Of a stretch of 64,000 bases of DNA, positions 22,707 through 33,966 are shown one piece after another. Below the pieces are notes generated by a model. That model was not told where the DNA came from, did not search any database, and saw only the letters and a list, made by a program, of their open reading frames with translations. How positions within the stretch are numbered: the first letter of the stretch is position 1; each line of letters begins with the position of its first letter. The stretch covers positions 11,341,042 through 11,405,041 of the forward strand of contig CM037885.1 in assembly GCA_021292165.1 (NCBI GenBank). Direction: 5' to 3'. Made by a program: the position numbers and the translations under genes. Origin of the DNA: Shinisaurus crocodilurus. Taxonomy: Eukaryota; Chordata; Lepidosauria; Squamata; Shinisauridae.

Positions 22707-25234
22707 CTTCTCTCCCTCCAGGCAATATTCACCTTGTCAATCAACAAGACCACTAGAAGGGAAGGAGTAATCATGGATGCAATGGGCAAATGGGACCAGA
22801 AGGCTCAGACTCACAAGCAATTGAATGCCAAGAGGCCACCACCACAGCACACTGATGAGGTGTGTTGAGATGCCAGTCCCTGATCTGGAGCCCCTGGTTT
22901 GCGTTGCTCCCAGAAATCTTGGTCCACAGGCTGGTCAGATGCCCATAAGTCTCATACCTCTCAGTTAAAGATTGTTATAAATACAGTCCAAAGAGACTCT
23001 CTGCATCTGGAAATTCTTCCCATAGAGTCCTTAGCATTGTTGGCAACACCAAGTTTGCCTCTTCTTTTTTTCTTCTTCTTGGCTAGCCTCTTTGTCATTT
23101 TGCTTTTCTCTCCTTCCTTACAAGCAGCCAACCAAGAATGTACTCTATTCAATGAACATTTAGGAAACCTGCGTATTATTTTCACATTCCCCACTTCTCT
23201 GAGCGCTAGTCTAAGGCCAGCCCTTTACGTGGTTGTTCCCCTTCTGCGGAGAGAGCTCTGGAAACTCACAGCATTTTTGCCTGATCCACCCGCAGGCAGT
23301 GCTAGACTGTAAGACAGCCCCCCCCCCAAAAAAAACCAGCATAACCTTGGAGATAGCCAAGACTCCTTCCCCAGCCCCACCCAAGCAGGTGGGGAGAGTT
23401 CAGTAGCTACCAACCATCCAAGCTCTGCCTGAGCCTAGACTGATAGTCAACTCTTCACTTGACCAGTATTTATTTATTTATTTTCTATACCACCCAATAG
23501 CCGAAGCTCTCTACTCAGTACTATTGCCCATTTAGCATACCAACAAAGAGAATTCACTAATTCAGGGATACACTATTTTGTTTTGCACTGGATGAGATGA
23601 CACAGTTCAGAGAGAAATACCTGGTTGATGGGGAAAACGCCCACGATTTCCTCGGATGATGGAAAGTTTGGACAGCATTAGCCCACAAAGTGTCTCATCT
23701 CAAGCACTCAAGATACTCACCGTTAGCAAGTGGTGGAGGGTAAGAGGAGCCGACTCCAGATGTTGCCTGGTGCAGGGATTGAGCTTGTTTTGCAACCCAC
23801 GACTGCAACGAAGTCTCTGCCTCTGTCTGATATCGCTTGGAATGTTTTGCAGCGGAAAACAGAGATACATTTCTGGGAAAAGGGGTGGAGCATCATAAAA
23901 ACTTCCCCACCCACTACTTTGCATCCGGTGATAGGAACTGGGCCAAGTCAGGGTCACATCACAGCAGATTTCCAAATAAGGCCTCATCTAGAAATCCATG
24001 CGTTCCTCTGTTTCTTGCTTGATGTGAGCAAACATCCACAAAATATTAGAAGTACCAAGGTTTCGGTGCAGCTGAGAAAAGGCTGGTCACTCTTGGAAGC
24101 CATGACAATGCAATAGCCCCCCTTCCAGCCAGACACTTTGGATGCTTTTGCTCAGTGTCATGGGTGCGAGGCTGCTGTATTTTTGCTCTGCAGCGTGTGA
24201 GGCCATGTGGAAGGCGCTGCTGCTGCTGCTGCTGCTGCCGACAGCGAGGCATCCACAGACAGACCTGCAGCTTGTTCTAAAATTATTCTGCCTTGGATGG
24301 TTGCAGCACTACCTGCCAATTCAATTTGCCTAAAACCCTGATCATTCTTAGCAATGCCTGGTTCTTCTGGATTTCTGTACTCCCCTGCCAGAGAATGGTA
24401 CGGTCCTGTGTCCAGCAAGCTGAGTTGCGTAAAAAAAAAAAAAAAGGCACACACATATCACTGTCCCTGCGGCAATGACTTCTGCCCACTTCCTTTCTCA
24501 GTTTTTGTTTGTTTGTTTCCATTTTGTTCTTGTTTTTTTGCAGGGGGTTGGGGAGGAAATGCAACTCTTTTTTAACACAAGCTTTCCATGTCTTCGAAGA
24601 AGGCAGCAGCACGAGACAAGAATGCAGGGACAGGGCTGTGTGAGTCTCTAGGGAGATACCCCCAGCTAAATTTAAACTGCATGGGCCATTAAGGAGCTGA
24701 ACCTGGGAACTGAACACAACGAACAAGTCAACAATTTTGCAGTTACAAATCTCTTAGGCTCTGCTGTTGCCTGTGGGAAAACCTGGTCCTATTTATGTGT
24801 AAACCACCTGTTCTCCATCTGTGTGCTTGCCTGCTTATCTTGACTTGAACACCGATACATGCACAGATATGGCATAAGTGCCACACACATGCCCAGAATT
24901 CTTTCCTGAAAGGGGGGAAAGACTTTTAGCATGCTGGCGGTAGAACTTCCTCCCACTCTGGGAAGGAGGGAGGGTGGTACCCTATGTAGGCAAGAGCAAA
25001 TCAGCAACTCCTGAGCTCAGGAACATTCTCCAAGGACCACCTCGTTTGTTACCTGAGCTCACGCCCAGTTGAAAATTAAAAGCATAACAGATATCAAGTG
25101 TGTCTCTTCCAGAGACCATTGAGAATTGTAGCGGCTGCTACTGATGCCACTGCCAGTTGAAACAGATAGAATGGACCTCAATTATTGTCCATTATTATGA
25201 TGCATTATTCATTTTAAAAATGGCTAAGTAATAC
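22704..25234. other. unassigned DNA, with an L2 3'-end remnant at 23465-23515 and (GCT)n at 24216-24239
   Basis: 23465-23515 (ATTTTCTATACCACCCAATA, then GCCGAAGCTCTCT) is the 3' end of an L2 LINE on the minus strand. No host exon could be supported in the remaining sequence. Confidence 0.45.
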
Positions 25235-25655
25235 TGTTGTAAAAATTCAGTAGCTAATGCATTAAAATTAATGGAATGCTTCTCTCTCCTTTCTGCCTGT
25301 TGCTTAGATTGATGTTTAGACTATGAAACAAAGACAGGAATGTTGCTGTCCTGCTATCTTCTTTTTTCTTGAGCTAGCTAGGTAAAGACAGTGGGTGAAA
25401 GTAGACTGAAGGAGTTAGCATGACCTGACTTACCTCTGTTCCAGTTGCTTAGTATGCATGTTTAAGATTTTGTTTACCTTTCTGTATTTTTCCCTTTCTC
25501 AGCTAGAAATTCCTGTTAGTACGGCGCATGCATGGGATTGCGTCAGAAGATACTGTATAAATTGATAAGCTTTCAGCCTCCACGTTGAGATGCAGCTTTG
25601 CAGTTAGAATACTCCTGTATCTCCAATTCTCGAGAATAAATCTGTTGGACCACTG
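25235..25655 (+). repeat. ERV 5' LTR
   Basis: It begins TGTTGTAAAAATTC. It contains a TATA box (ACTGTATAAATTG, 25553-25565) and the poly(A) signal AATAAA (25635-25640). Homology with the 3' LTR ends at GGACCACTG. The true U5 end may lie some bases downstream (toward 25685), which would mean the 3' LTR is truncated. No confident primer-binding site was identified. Confidence 0.9.
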
Positions 25656-26050
25656 CCAGTCTTTCTCTCCTTCCTAATGTGCATGATTTGAACTGGGTAC
25701 ATTAGGATCTAGCATATTTGTGCAACAAAATGGCAAGCAGCCAGGAGTTACTTTTCCTGACCTGAGGACTGCATTGTGGGACCAAGTTTGGGGTGAAGTG
25801 CGCACCAGGTCATTTGGGCCTCATCTGTCACTGCAGGATTGACCTCACATTGTGGTACCTTGGCGAAAAAAAGGACTCCATCTGAAAGGAAAAAAGCAGA
25901 GTGGTTTTTGGTTTGGACCATGGCGATCCATTGGCCTCCTCCCAAGGTATGTTTCACCTTTCTTTCCCATTTGGCCGTGATTCTTTGGGATCTCGGGTTT
26001 GGGTGAGTGTTAGTCTTGCATCTGCAAGTGTCTCACATTTGGAGGGAAGC
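25656..26050 (+). other. ERV leader region
   Basis: Sequence between the 5' LTR and the first gag remnant; presumed leader and packaging region. Nothing specific is recognisable. Confidence 0.5.
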
Positions 26051-26960
26051 ATGGGGGCGGAACTATTGAAGGAGGAGAAGAGGGGTGACCCTTTGAGATG
26101 CATGCTTTGGTATTTGGGAGCTGCAGCAAGAATGACAAAATCTGACTTAATAAAGAGTGGCCATTGTTCAATGCCAGCTGGGGGAAACTTGGAATGTGAA
26201 AGTAATTGTTGTTGTTTATGACTGTATAGGGAGGGGCACGGAGATCAGTTTAATTGCATTGATGTTTGTGATGTTTGACAGTTTGTGATACAGAAAAATC
26301 CTCCATGGATTCAAAAAGTGTAAAATGATAAAATGAACTCTTGTAAGGTCATGATGGTAAAATCTGGGTCAGGTAATCCTCAACCCTTATCCTTCCAGAT
26401 TCAGGGCCTCAGTGGGGAAGTGTGTCTTTTGATCCAGGGTATTATGCTCAAGGGATTCCAGGTGCAATTTGGTTTGGGGTGCAGGGAGGTGGTTTGAGAA
26501 CCCCATCCCCTCATACAGGGGAGGCCGACTTAGGACTGGCTAGTGGGGGGAGGTGAAGAGAGCTGAGGCGTTGGCACAGGAGTTGGTTGAAGGAAGATTT
26601 GGAGTAAAAGGTTGAAGAAAATGAGAGAAAAAAGAGAGCAAAGCCCAGATTCCCCCACCACCACCCCGATGTACTAGATTGACAGGACCGGCTACAGAGG
26701 AAGTATGGGAGAAAGAGCCAAGGAAGATGTGCCCATTGAGAGAAACTAGAGGGGCCAGAGCACTTGTGTATGTTTCCTTCACCACCTCAGACTTGTTTAA
26801 TTGGTGCAATCAGAATCATTCTCTCAGAGAGGATCCTGAAAAGATGCAAGGATTGTTTGCCTCATTTTTAGAAGCCATGATCCCACCTTGGGAGATGTGT
26901 AAACAATGCTAACTGCTAAATGAACTTCTTAGACTGAAGAAAAAGGTACATGTTTGATTC
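26051..26960 (+). pseudogene. gag: ERV gag remnant (matrix and capsid part)
   Basis: A possible start at 26051 gives MGAELLKEEK, a glycine-2 start typical of myristoylated matrix. The reading then breaks many times. The clearest part, 26679-26912, is capsid-like: FTTSDLFNWCNQN followed by LREDPEKMQGLFASF, with a tryptophan in the place expected of gamma-type capsids. The capsid then stops soon after 26912. The capsid C-terminus and nucleocapsid zinc knuckle are not here but inside RT (28300-28625). The gene cannot make Gag. Confidence 0.75.
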
Positions 26961-27215
26961 CCGAGCTAGACAGACGGCAGAAACAGAAGACAAATGGTGC
27001 TGCAGGCATGCTTTCATCTCAGCTAGTGAATTAGGAGGGGGTGAAGAGGAAGAAGAAGAAGAAGGGTCGGCTGGAACTTGATGAATGTGCATATTGAAGG
27101 GAGAGGGGCATTGGAAGGAGGGAATGCCGAAGTTGAGAGTTGAGAGGAAATAAGGAGCAGAGGAAGGCAGCTGCAGGGACAGCTGCATTGCAATCATGAT
27201 GCAGGAAGAATCGGA

Positions 27216-27440
27216 TTGATGGGGACCAGAGTCCAAAGCCTCATTATAGAGAACCCCGTGGTTACTATAAAGGTGGAGGGGAAGAAATTGGAGGAAATTG
27301 GAAATTGGCTGACTGACACAGGTGCTACGTATTCTTTGCTCCCAACACTTGCTCCCCAGGATGTAACCTATAATTGGACTGTGTTAGTAGAAGGATCGAG
27401 GGAAAACCCTCACGAGTTCCTTACACCTACCTCCTCCTAA
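27216..27440 (+). pseudogene. pro: ERV protease remnant
   Basis: A 74-codon frame contains the retroviral aspartyl-protease active-site motif LTDTGATYSLL (DTGA codons at 27315-27326). The upstream beta strand is recognisable. The conserved C-terminal part is missing. It follows truncated gag directly without a nucleocapsid. Confidence 0.8.
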
Positions 27441-27712
27441 CAGAAACTGGAACATAAATTTGAGACTTGTCCAATAGCTCTGTTGGAAGAGACATGCTTA
27501 CAAAGTTGCAGGCTGAGATCTTCTTTAAGGGAGAAAAAACTTGGTTGTGGAATCCTGAAACAGCAGGGCTCAAATTACCAGACGGCGGTTCCCTCCTCCT
27601 CTAAGGGAAAAGCTCCGGCAAGGCGGCAACTATTGTGGCAGAAAGAGAGAAACACCCCCACTCGCAGTTTGGGCAGAAATGTCCGTGCCAGAGCTAGAAA
27701 GGTTGGATCTGT

Positions 27713-28305
27713 GTGAGAGTAACTTTGAACGTCAGTGCAAGTGAAACAGTATACTTTGTCTACACTTTGTCTAGAGCTACAAGGAAGGGATTAAAACCCC
27801 TAATTGATAAATTCAGAGAATATGGATGGCTTACATATTCAGTTTACAACGTACAATCATACGGGTTGAAAAGCCCACCTGAGGGAGGCTCTCCAAAGTT
27901 TCATTTAGTTCAAGATCTCAGAGCTATAAATGAGATTGTGTTGGCAGATTACCCAGTTGTACAAAATCTACACACCATTGTCACCCAAGTGTCAAGGAAA
28001 GCAAGTTGGTTTTCTGTGTTAGACTTGAAAGATGCCTTGGACAAAGAAAGTCAGAAGTACTTTGCTTTTGAGTGGGAGGACCCAGATTTGAATCTCAAAG
28101 TTCAGCTTTATGGGTCAGTTCTGTCACAAGGACTATGTATGACTGAGTCCCACTGTGTTTTTGGGACTTTACAGAAAGATTTGAGTGGCTGGGAAAGAAG
28201 CAACTCAAATGTGGACCTCTAACAATATGTGGATGATTTGTTAATTGCAGCTGACTCTGAAGAGTGTTGCAAACAGGCAACTGTGTCTCTTTTGAAAGAC
28301 TCTTA
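27713..28305 (+). pseudogene. pol: ERV reverse transcriptase, fingers and palm
   Basis: The frame carries RT fingers (LKPLIDKFREYGWL, then FHLVQDLRAINEIV) and palm (FSVLDLKDA). A stop codon at 28220-28222 lies immediately before the QYVDDLL catalytic box (28223 onward), in the same frame. Expected residues just before the second catalytic region are partly deviant. RT homology ends near 28305, where gag-like sequence begins. Confidence 0.88.
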
Positions 28306-28625
28306 AGCAAACAGTAACTCCCCAGGGAAAACCTGGAGTGGAAATGAAACAGTAATGCAGGGGAAAGTTGCAGAAGACTGAAAGGGACAGTAAGTAAATC
28401 AGTGTCAGAATTGATGGAATTGGCATGTAAAGTGTGTATGTGAAGTGAAATGTGCGAGAGAAAGAGGCAAGTTACAAAAAGCAGCTTTGATTGCAGCTGT
28501 GGTTAAGGAGAAAGGAGAGGTTTCTGAGGAGAAGAAGAGAAAGGCCCGAGAGAGGCAAAAGAATGTGTGTATGTATTGTAAGGAAAGAAGACACTGAGAG
28601 AGAGGTTGCCCTGAATTGAAAGTCT
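28300..28625 (+). pseudogene. displaced gag C-terminus with CCHC zinc knuckle inside RT
   Basis: After RT palm the translation switches to capsid C-terminal-like SVSELMELACKV, a charged linker (VVKEKGEVSEEKKRKARE), then a C-x2-C-x4-H-x4-C knuckle (28574-28620; a TGA stop replaces one residue between H and the last C). RT thumb resumes at about 28645. In a normal provirus this block lies upstream of protease, where it is missing here. It has apparently moved about 1.6 kb downstream. Confidence 0.75.
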
Positions 28626-28639
28626 CAGATTGACAAAGG

Positions 28640-28908
28640 TCCAGAAGAAAGGCCCAGTTGTGTAAGCGTGAAGTTGTGTTTTTGGGGTACAGATTGGCAA
28701 GAGGAACTTGGAACTTGTGGAAAAAAGGGTGCAGGCTATTCAACAAATGCCATGCCCTAAAAACCCCAAAGGCCTTAAGAACATTTCTTTGGAACTTACT
28801 GGGTTCTGCAGATTGTGGATCTCAGATTATGGTCAAACCCCTGTATGAGTCGCTTACTAAAGAAAACATCAGTAGTTGGAGATGTACCAAAAAGATGGAA
28901 AAGGCTTT
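28640..28908 (+). pseudogene. pol: ERV reverse transcriptase thumb
   Basis: The translation AQLCKREVVFLGYRLARG followed by KTPKALRTFLWNLLGSADC and KPLYESLT matches the region after YVDD in gammaretroviral RT. The first part of the thumb is missing at the gag-like block. The segment is cut at 28908 by the insertion below. Confidence 0.85.
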
Positions 28909-29729
28909 GCGCGTGTAAGGGCGAGATAAAGAAGAGGCAGACACAGGGTATATGGTTTCAAATCAGGGCCACATTTATTGAATTGAAGATCTGTGAAGGG
29001 TGAAGTGCGGTTCTAACCTAGCCCGGCCCTTGGCCGGGAAAAAAGACCAATATTTGGCAAATGCATCCTAACTGAACCGGAGGCGGGATGGCCCGCCACC
29101 GGCCAGTTGCCCTCCATGTGGAGCTGGAGGGCCTTACCATCGTCACCTTACTTTGGCGCCTCCAGGCTCCCAAAGTAGGTGAGAAAGGTAAAACCCCAAA
29201 GCCGTCCCAATCTCCCTTGTGCCAAGCCTCATGGCATTGGCGAGGGCAGCCTTGGGTAAACGTCAGTCACCTTGAAAGGTGCCACTGGATGATCACCATA
29301 ACCCTAATTGTTCCTGCCTAAACCCGCACTTCCCGCCAATGCAACCAATTTAGCTAAGATCCCCCTGGCGGGATCAAAATCAAATTCAAAAAGTCCCATA
29401 CCCTGCTTCACAGTGTAGAGTAGGCGAAACACGCCCAATGCCCTGGCCAATTGGGACAATGAGCCAAAATTCCTACTCGGCCCCCAGGAAACGGGCGGCC
29501 AGAGGAGCCTACACTGCTCAGAGGGCGGGAGTGGAGGGAGCTGGAAAAACACAGGAGCAAAGAGACTGAAGGCAGGAACCCAGGAGCTTAAATAAGCTCT
29601 TACCTGGGTCCCCGCCCTTCTGAGCCATTGGCTCAATTCCCGTGACCCACCAGACCAGGTGCTTGCCTCCTCTCTCCTTCCCCACGTGCAAGCCTTCTCC
29701 CTGTTCCCACGTAGGGGCCATTGGAAGTT
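28909..29729 (-). mobile_element. solo-LTR-like insertion in pol, 821 bp
   Basis: It interrupts pol and is bracketed by a 4-bp repeat CTTT (28905-28908, 29730-29733). Removing it with one repeat copy would rejoin the pol frame, so the boundaries are well supported. On the minus strand it has a TATA-like TTATTTAAG (about 29590), and AATAAA about 65 bp from its end (28975-28980), as in a solo LTR. The termini are not the usual TG...CA. G+C content differs from the provirus. Confidence 0.7.
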
Positions 29730-30625
29730 CTTTCCTTGAATTGAAGCAAGCTCTGTTGTTTGCTCCTGCATTAGCAATCCCTAACCCTTGTAAACTGTAT
29801 ACAGACTGCATGTGCATGAGAAGAAGGGAATGGCATCAGGTGTGTTGTCTCAGAGAATGGGGAATACCTGGAGACCTGTGGGATATTATTCAAAAGTGTT
29901 AGATCCAGTGATGAAAGGTTGGCCCGCATGTCTTTGCTGGTAGAAGATGGACAGATGAACAAAAGATTGTTATGGGTGTAGATATGGAAGTGCACACACC
30001 ACATGGGGTGACCTAGATACTTGGAACTGCAGGAGAGAAGTTTTTGAATCCAGCTAGGCAGTCCAAATATGAAGTTTTCCAAATTGAGGTCTGTCATCCA
30101 AGCTCAGCAAGGCTTTGAATCCAGCTACTTGGCTTCCTATGCCAGATGTTGTCATGACTGTCTTCAAGTTTTAGAGCAAACAACTCTGGTGAGACCTGAT
30201 CTTACAGATGTGCCATTGGAAGAACCTGAACTTGAACTGTTTGTTGGTGGATCCAGCCAGGTTCTAGATGGTAAGAAGTGTACTGGATGTGCCGTTGTGA
30301 CAAAGAGAAAGTGCTTGTGAAAGAATGCTTACCAAGTCACTGGTCAGCCCAAGCTGCTGAATTAACTGCTCTCACTTGAGCCCTGCTGTTAGCTGAAGGG
30401 AAGTGAGCTAACATTTACATAGACTCTTGATATGCTTTTAGCACAGTATGTACATGCGAATGGAGCGCTGTGGAAAGAAAGAGGGTTCATCACTGCATTG
30501 GGACAGAAGATTGCAAATGGAAAACAGATACTGGACCTTTTCAGAAGCTTTAATGAAGCCAAGAGAAATTGCTGTGATGTATGTGCTGACACATGGAAAG
30601 GGAGTTACTGCTGAGACACATAGTG
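29730..30625 (+). pseudogene. pol: ERV RT connection and RNase H remnant
   Basis: The connection region is seen as LELKQALLFAPALAIPNP (about 29737-29790). RNase H follows: ELFVGGSSQVLDGKKCTGCAV (one catalytic aspartate replaced by glycine), AAELTAL, and the IYIDS box (about 30412-30426). Several stops break it. RNase H is cut at about 30636 by a LINE. Confidence 0.85.
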
Positions 30626-30635
30626 CCAGGCTTGT

Positions 30636-31170
30636 ATGTGGGAAGAAGCAAAGACTACTAGCATTGAAAAAATGATCCTTCAACGCCAACTTCAGTGGAC
30701 CGGTCATGTTGTTCGAATGCCTGACTGCCGTCTCCCAAAGCAGTTACTTTACTCCCAACTCAAGGATGGAAAGCGGAATATCGGTGGTCAATATAAGAGG
30801 TTTAAAGATGTTCATAAGGCTAATCTAAAAAAATGCAATATAAACATCGAAAACTGGGAAGCTCTGGCCCATGAACGATCTAAATGGAGGTTGGCCTTTC
30901 ACAAAGGTTCCATGGACTTTGAAGAAGCCCGAGTGCAAGGTGAAAGGGAGAAACGTGCTAAGCGAAAAGCACGTCAAATGAATCCTTTACAGGACCATCT
31001 TCTATCTGGTAACCTGTGTCCTCACTGTGGGAAGCTGTGTGGATCTAGAATTGGCCTCCACAGTCACTTACGGACCCATCGCTAGAGTCTACACAATCTT
31101 CTTTAGAATCTCCTCCTTTTATCCCGGAAGACAATCTTACTCGGTCACGAGTGATCGCCTGATGATGATG
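30636..31170 (+). mobile_element. LINE 3' fragment inserted in pol
   Basis: An open frame to 31085 encodes the C-terminal part of a non-LTR ORF2: QLQWTGHVVRMPDCRLPKQL, KRFKDVHKANLKKC, then a finger-like LCPHCGKLCGSRIGLHSH. The 3' end is GATCGCCTGATGATGATGAT. It separates RNase H from integrase, and the intervening provirus (end of RNase H, zinc-binding part of integrase) is missing, so the event came with a deletion. It shares its 3' end with 2803-3180 and 32815-33880. Confidence 0.88.
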
Positions 31171-31605
31171 ATTATCTACTTGTTATTGTGGACCAATTGA
31201 CTGGATGGGTGGAAGACTTCCCAACTTGCACAGCAACTGTGAGTTTTGAAGACTATGTTGACAAAACTCTCTGCACAGAGACTAAGTTGAAGTAATTCCA
31301 AGTCCTTCCCATAGCTTTAGCTAGGATCTGGTGTCAGCCAAGGGGAGGGTTGAAATTGTCACCTTTTGAGTTACTTTATGGGAGACCCCCTAGAATTTTG
31401 CTCATGACCATTGCTCAGAATGTAAAATGGTGAAATGTTAAAATGGGAAATAATGAAATTATTATTTCTTTAATGAAGTTAAAGAATATGTTATTGCTTT
31501 GCAGTTTGTTTTGTCTTCTCTTTCCAGACAACTGGGAGATTGGGTGCTGATCAAGTCCTGGAAGGACAAACCCCTTTGAGAAGTGGAATCACTACACCAG
31601 GCTGA
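31171..31605 (+). pseudogene. pol: ERV integrase remnant
   Basis: The catalytic core start YLLVIVDQLTGWVEDFPT (31174-31230) is followed after a large internal loss by the core end LSPFELLYGRPPR (about 31350-31390), then the C-terminal GDWVLIKSWKDKPL (31530-31572). Much of the catalytic core is deleted. Confidence 0.82.
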
Positions 31606-31705
31606 AGAGGGTGCCAACCCCTCCAGCCCCAGGGAGGACTGAGGAACTGGACTGTGAAAAAAAGGAGACTTTGATCTGAAACTGTTGCACAAAAAGAGAC
31701 TAAAA

Positions 31706-32787
31706 ATGAAAGGGTTCTTGTTTTTGGGACTGTGTCTCCTCCTTCACCCAGAAGAGGAGGGGAACACATTTATTAAATCTAATAAGATTATTAGAAATAG
31801 GTTAAGCTTAGTGAATTGTTGGGATTTGTACTAAAAATGTCTTTACAGGTTGAAGCAGGGAACCTTTGATTCCTGTGTTGCTAGGTATGGAACTCAGCAA
31901 GAAGGAGAGTGAGAAAGTACACTTGGTGGGACACATCCTATGATTTGGGATTTTTACAGGTACACCCTTGAGAGGGAAATTGGTGTTGGACATGCAATGG
32001 TAAGGTAAAGATGGGAATAAGTACCGGTAAGTGTGAATGGTCAATGGTCATAAATAGAGCTTGGTATTAAGAACCTGATGGTAGTATGATGTGTAAGCCT
32101 GATGTAGAATTTTATAGCTTTAATGTAACTGGATATTATTCTCAATGGACAATGCATACTTCTTGTAAGAAAAAGATGCCAGCATTGACTGGGCATTATT
32201 TCATCTGTGGCTCCAGTGCTTACAAAGTGTTACCAGGTAATTGGGGAGGAACTTGTTATGTTGGTGGGTTGGTTCAAGCATTCACAGTGCATAAGGAATT
32301 TCCTTTAGGGAAGTGGAGATACAAAAGGATGTGACAAAGAAGTTTTTGGAATTATGTTTCCTAGGTTAAGGCTGGCCTTTGCCATGCAAGAAAGAAGAAG
32401 ATTGACAGCAGTGTTGGAACAAGTAGCAAATAGCACAATATATGCCTTAGGAGGTTTTGAATACAGAAGTCAGTGCCTTGAGTAATGACAATACAGAATA
32501 GATTGACTTTGGATATGTTGCTTGCAGATAGAGGTGGAGTTTGTACATTGCTAAATGCCTCATGATGTGTTTATGTTCCAGATGCAAATGAGAAGGTGGC
32601 CCATGACATAAGCCAATTACATGAAACAGCTCGACATGTACATGAAACACCTCAATGGAGTTTTTGGGACCTGTTTTCTTCATGGTTCATAAATCTGTCA
32701 TGGTTATGGAAAGGGCTGGGAATGTTTGGTACTAGTTGGGAATTATATATCGAACAGATGGAAAGCTTTTTAATCTCAGCAGGCTGA
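31706..32787 (+). pseudogene. env: ERV envelope remnant
   Basis: The ATG at 31706 begins a hydrophobic leader (MKGFLFLGLCLLLH). Surface-unit remnants include YFICGSSAYKVLPGNW (about 32191-32240). The transmembrane subunit holds the heptad/immunosuppressive region and the C-x6-C disulphide motif (32542-32568), where the position expected to be the first of two adjacent cysteines is a TGA stop. A hydrophobic stretch (LFSSWFINLSWLW) lies near the end. Numerous stops mean no envelope can be made. The motif indicates a gamma-type envelope. Confidence 0.85.
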
Positions 32788-32814
32788 AAGCAAAAAGTAA
32801 GGTAATTACAACCT

Positions 32815-33880
32815 CTGTTGTGGAACCAGTATGCTGATGATAATGTGGTCTCCACACATTCAGAGGATGATCTCCAAACTATCTTAAATGCTTTTGCAGA
32901 AGCATATGAAAAACTTGGTCTGTCTCTCACTTAACATCAAAAAAACCAAAGTGCTTCATCAGCAAGTGCAAGCTAACCCTTTGGTGACGCCATCTATCCA
33001 GCTTGGCGGGACAATACTGGAAAATGTCGATCATTTTCTCTATCTTGGCAGCTATCTTTCTGTTACAGCTAACATCGACAGTGAAATCCAGCATCATTTG
33101 AGCTCCGCAAGTGCCGCGTTTTCTCGAATGAAACATAGAGTGTTCGAGGATCGGGATATTTGTAAGAAGACCAAAACACTGGTTTATGAAGCCATTGTAT
33201 TACCAACTTTATTGTATGCCTGCGAAACATGGACTATCTATAAACGTCACCTCCAACTCCTTGAAAGATTTCATCAACGTTGCCTCCGGAAAATCCTGCG
33301 AATTACTTGGGAAGATAGGCAAACAAATGTCAGTGTACTGGAAGAAGCAAAGACTACTAGCGTTGAAAAAATGATCCTTCAACTGCCAACTTCAGTGGAC
33401 TGGTCATGTTGTCGAATGACTGACTGCCATCTCCCAAAGCAGTTACTTTATTCCCAAACACCAAGGATGGAAAGTGGAATATCGGTGGTCAATATAAGAG
33501 GTTTAAAGATGTTCATAAGGCTAATCTAAATAAATGCAATATAAACATTGAAAACTGGGAAGCTCTGGCCCATGAACGATCTAAATGGAGGTTGGCCTTT
33601 CACAAAGGCTCCATGGACTTTGAAGAAGCCCGAGTGCAAGGTGAAAGGGAGAAACGTGCTAAGCGAAAAGCATGTCAAATGAATCCTTTACAGGACCATC
33701 TTCCATCTGGTAACCTGTGTCCTCACTGTGGGAAGCTGTGTGGATCTAGAATTGGCCTCCACAGTCACTTACGGACCCATCGCTAGATTCTACACAATCT
33801 TCTTTAGAATTCCCTCCTTTTATCCTGGAAGACAATCTTACTCGGTCACGAGTGATCGCCTGATGCTGCTGCTGCTGTTT
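32815..33880 (+). mobile_element. longer LINE fragment, RT palm to 3' end
   Basis: It begins at the RT catalytic box (QYADDN, 32828) and continues through VDHFLYLGSYLS and VLPTLLYACETWTIYKRHLQ to the finger-like C-terminus at 33700-33780. The frame is shifted near 32930, 33400 and 33520. It ends GATCGCCTGATGCTGCTG. It is the same family and orientation as the copy at 30636, and is inserted between env and the polypurine tract. Confidence 0.88.
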
Positions 33881-33966
33881 AATGTAAACAATGTATTTCT
33901 TCATGATTTCACGTGCTGAATAGATACAGATATGGTTTATAAGGAGAAAAGCATTTAAGGGAGGAG

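Noticed and set aside
29304..29817. 157- and 99-codon minus-strand frames
   Set aside because: They lie in the solo-LTR-like insert and adjoining pol sequence and have no recognisable domain.
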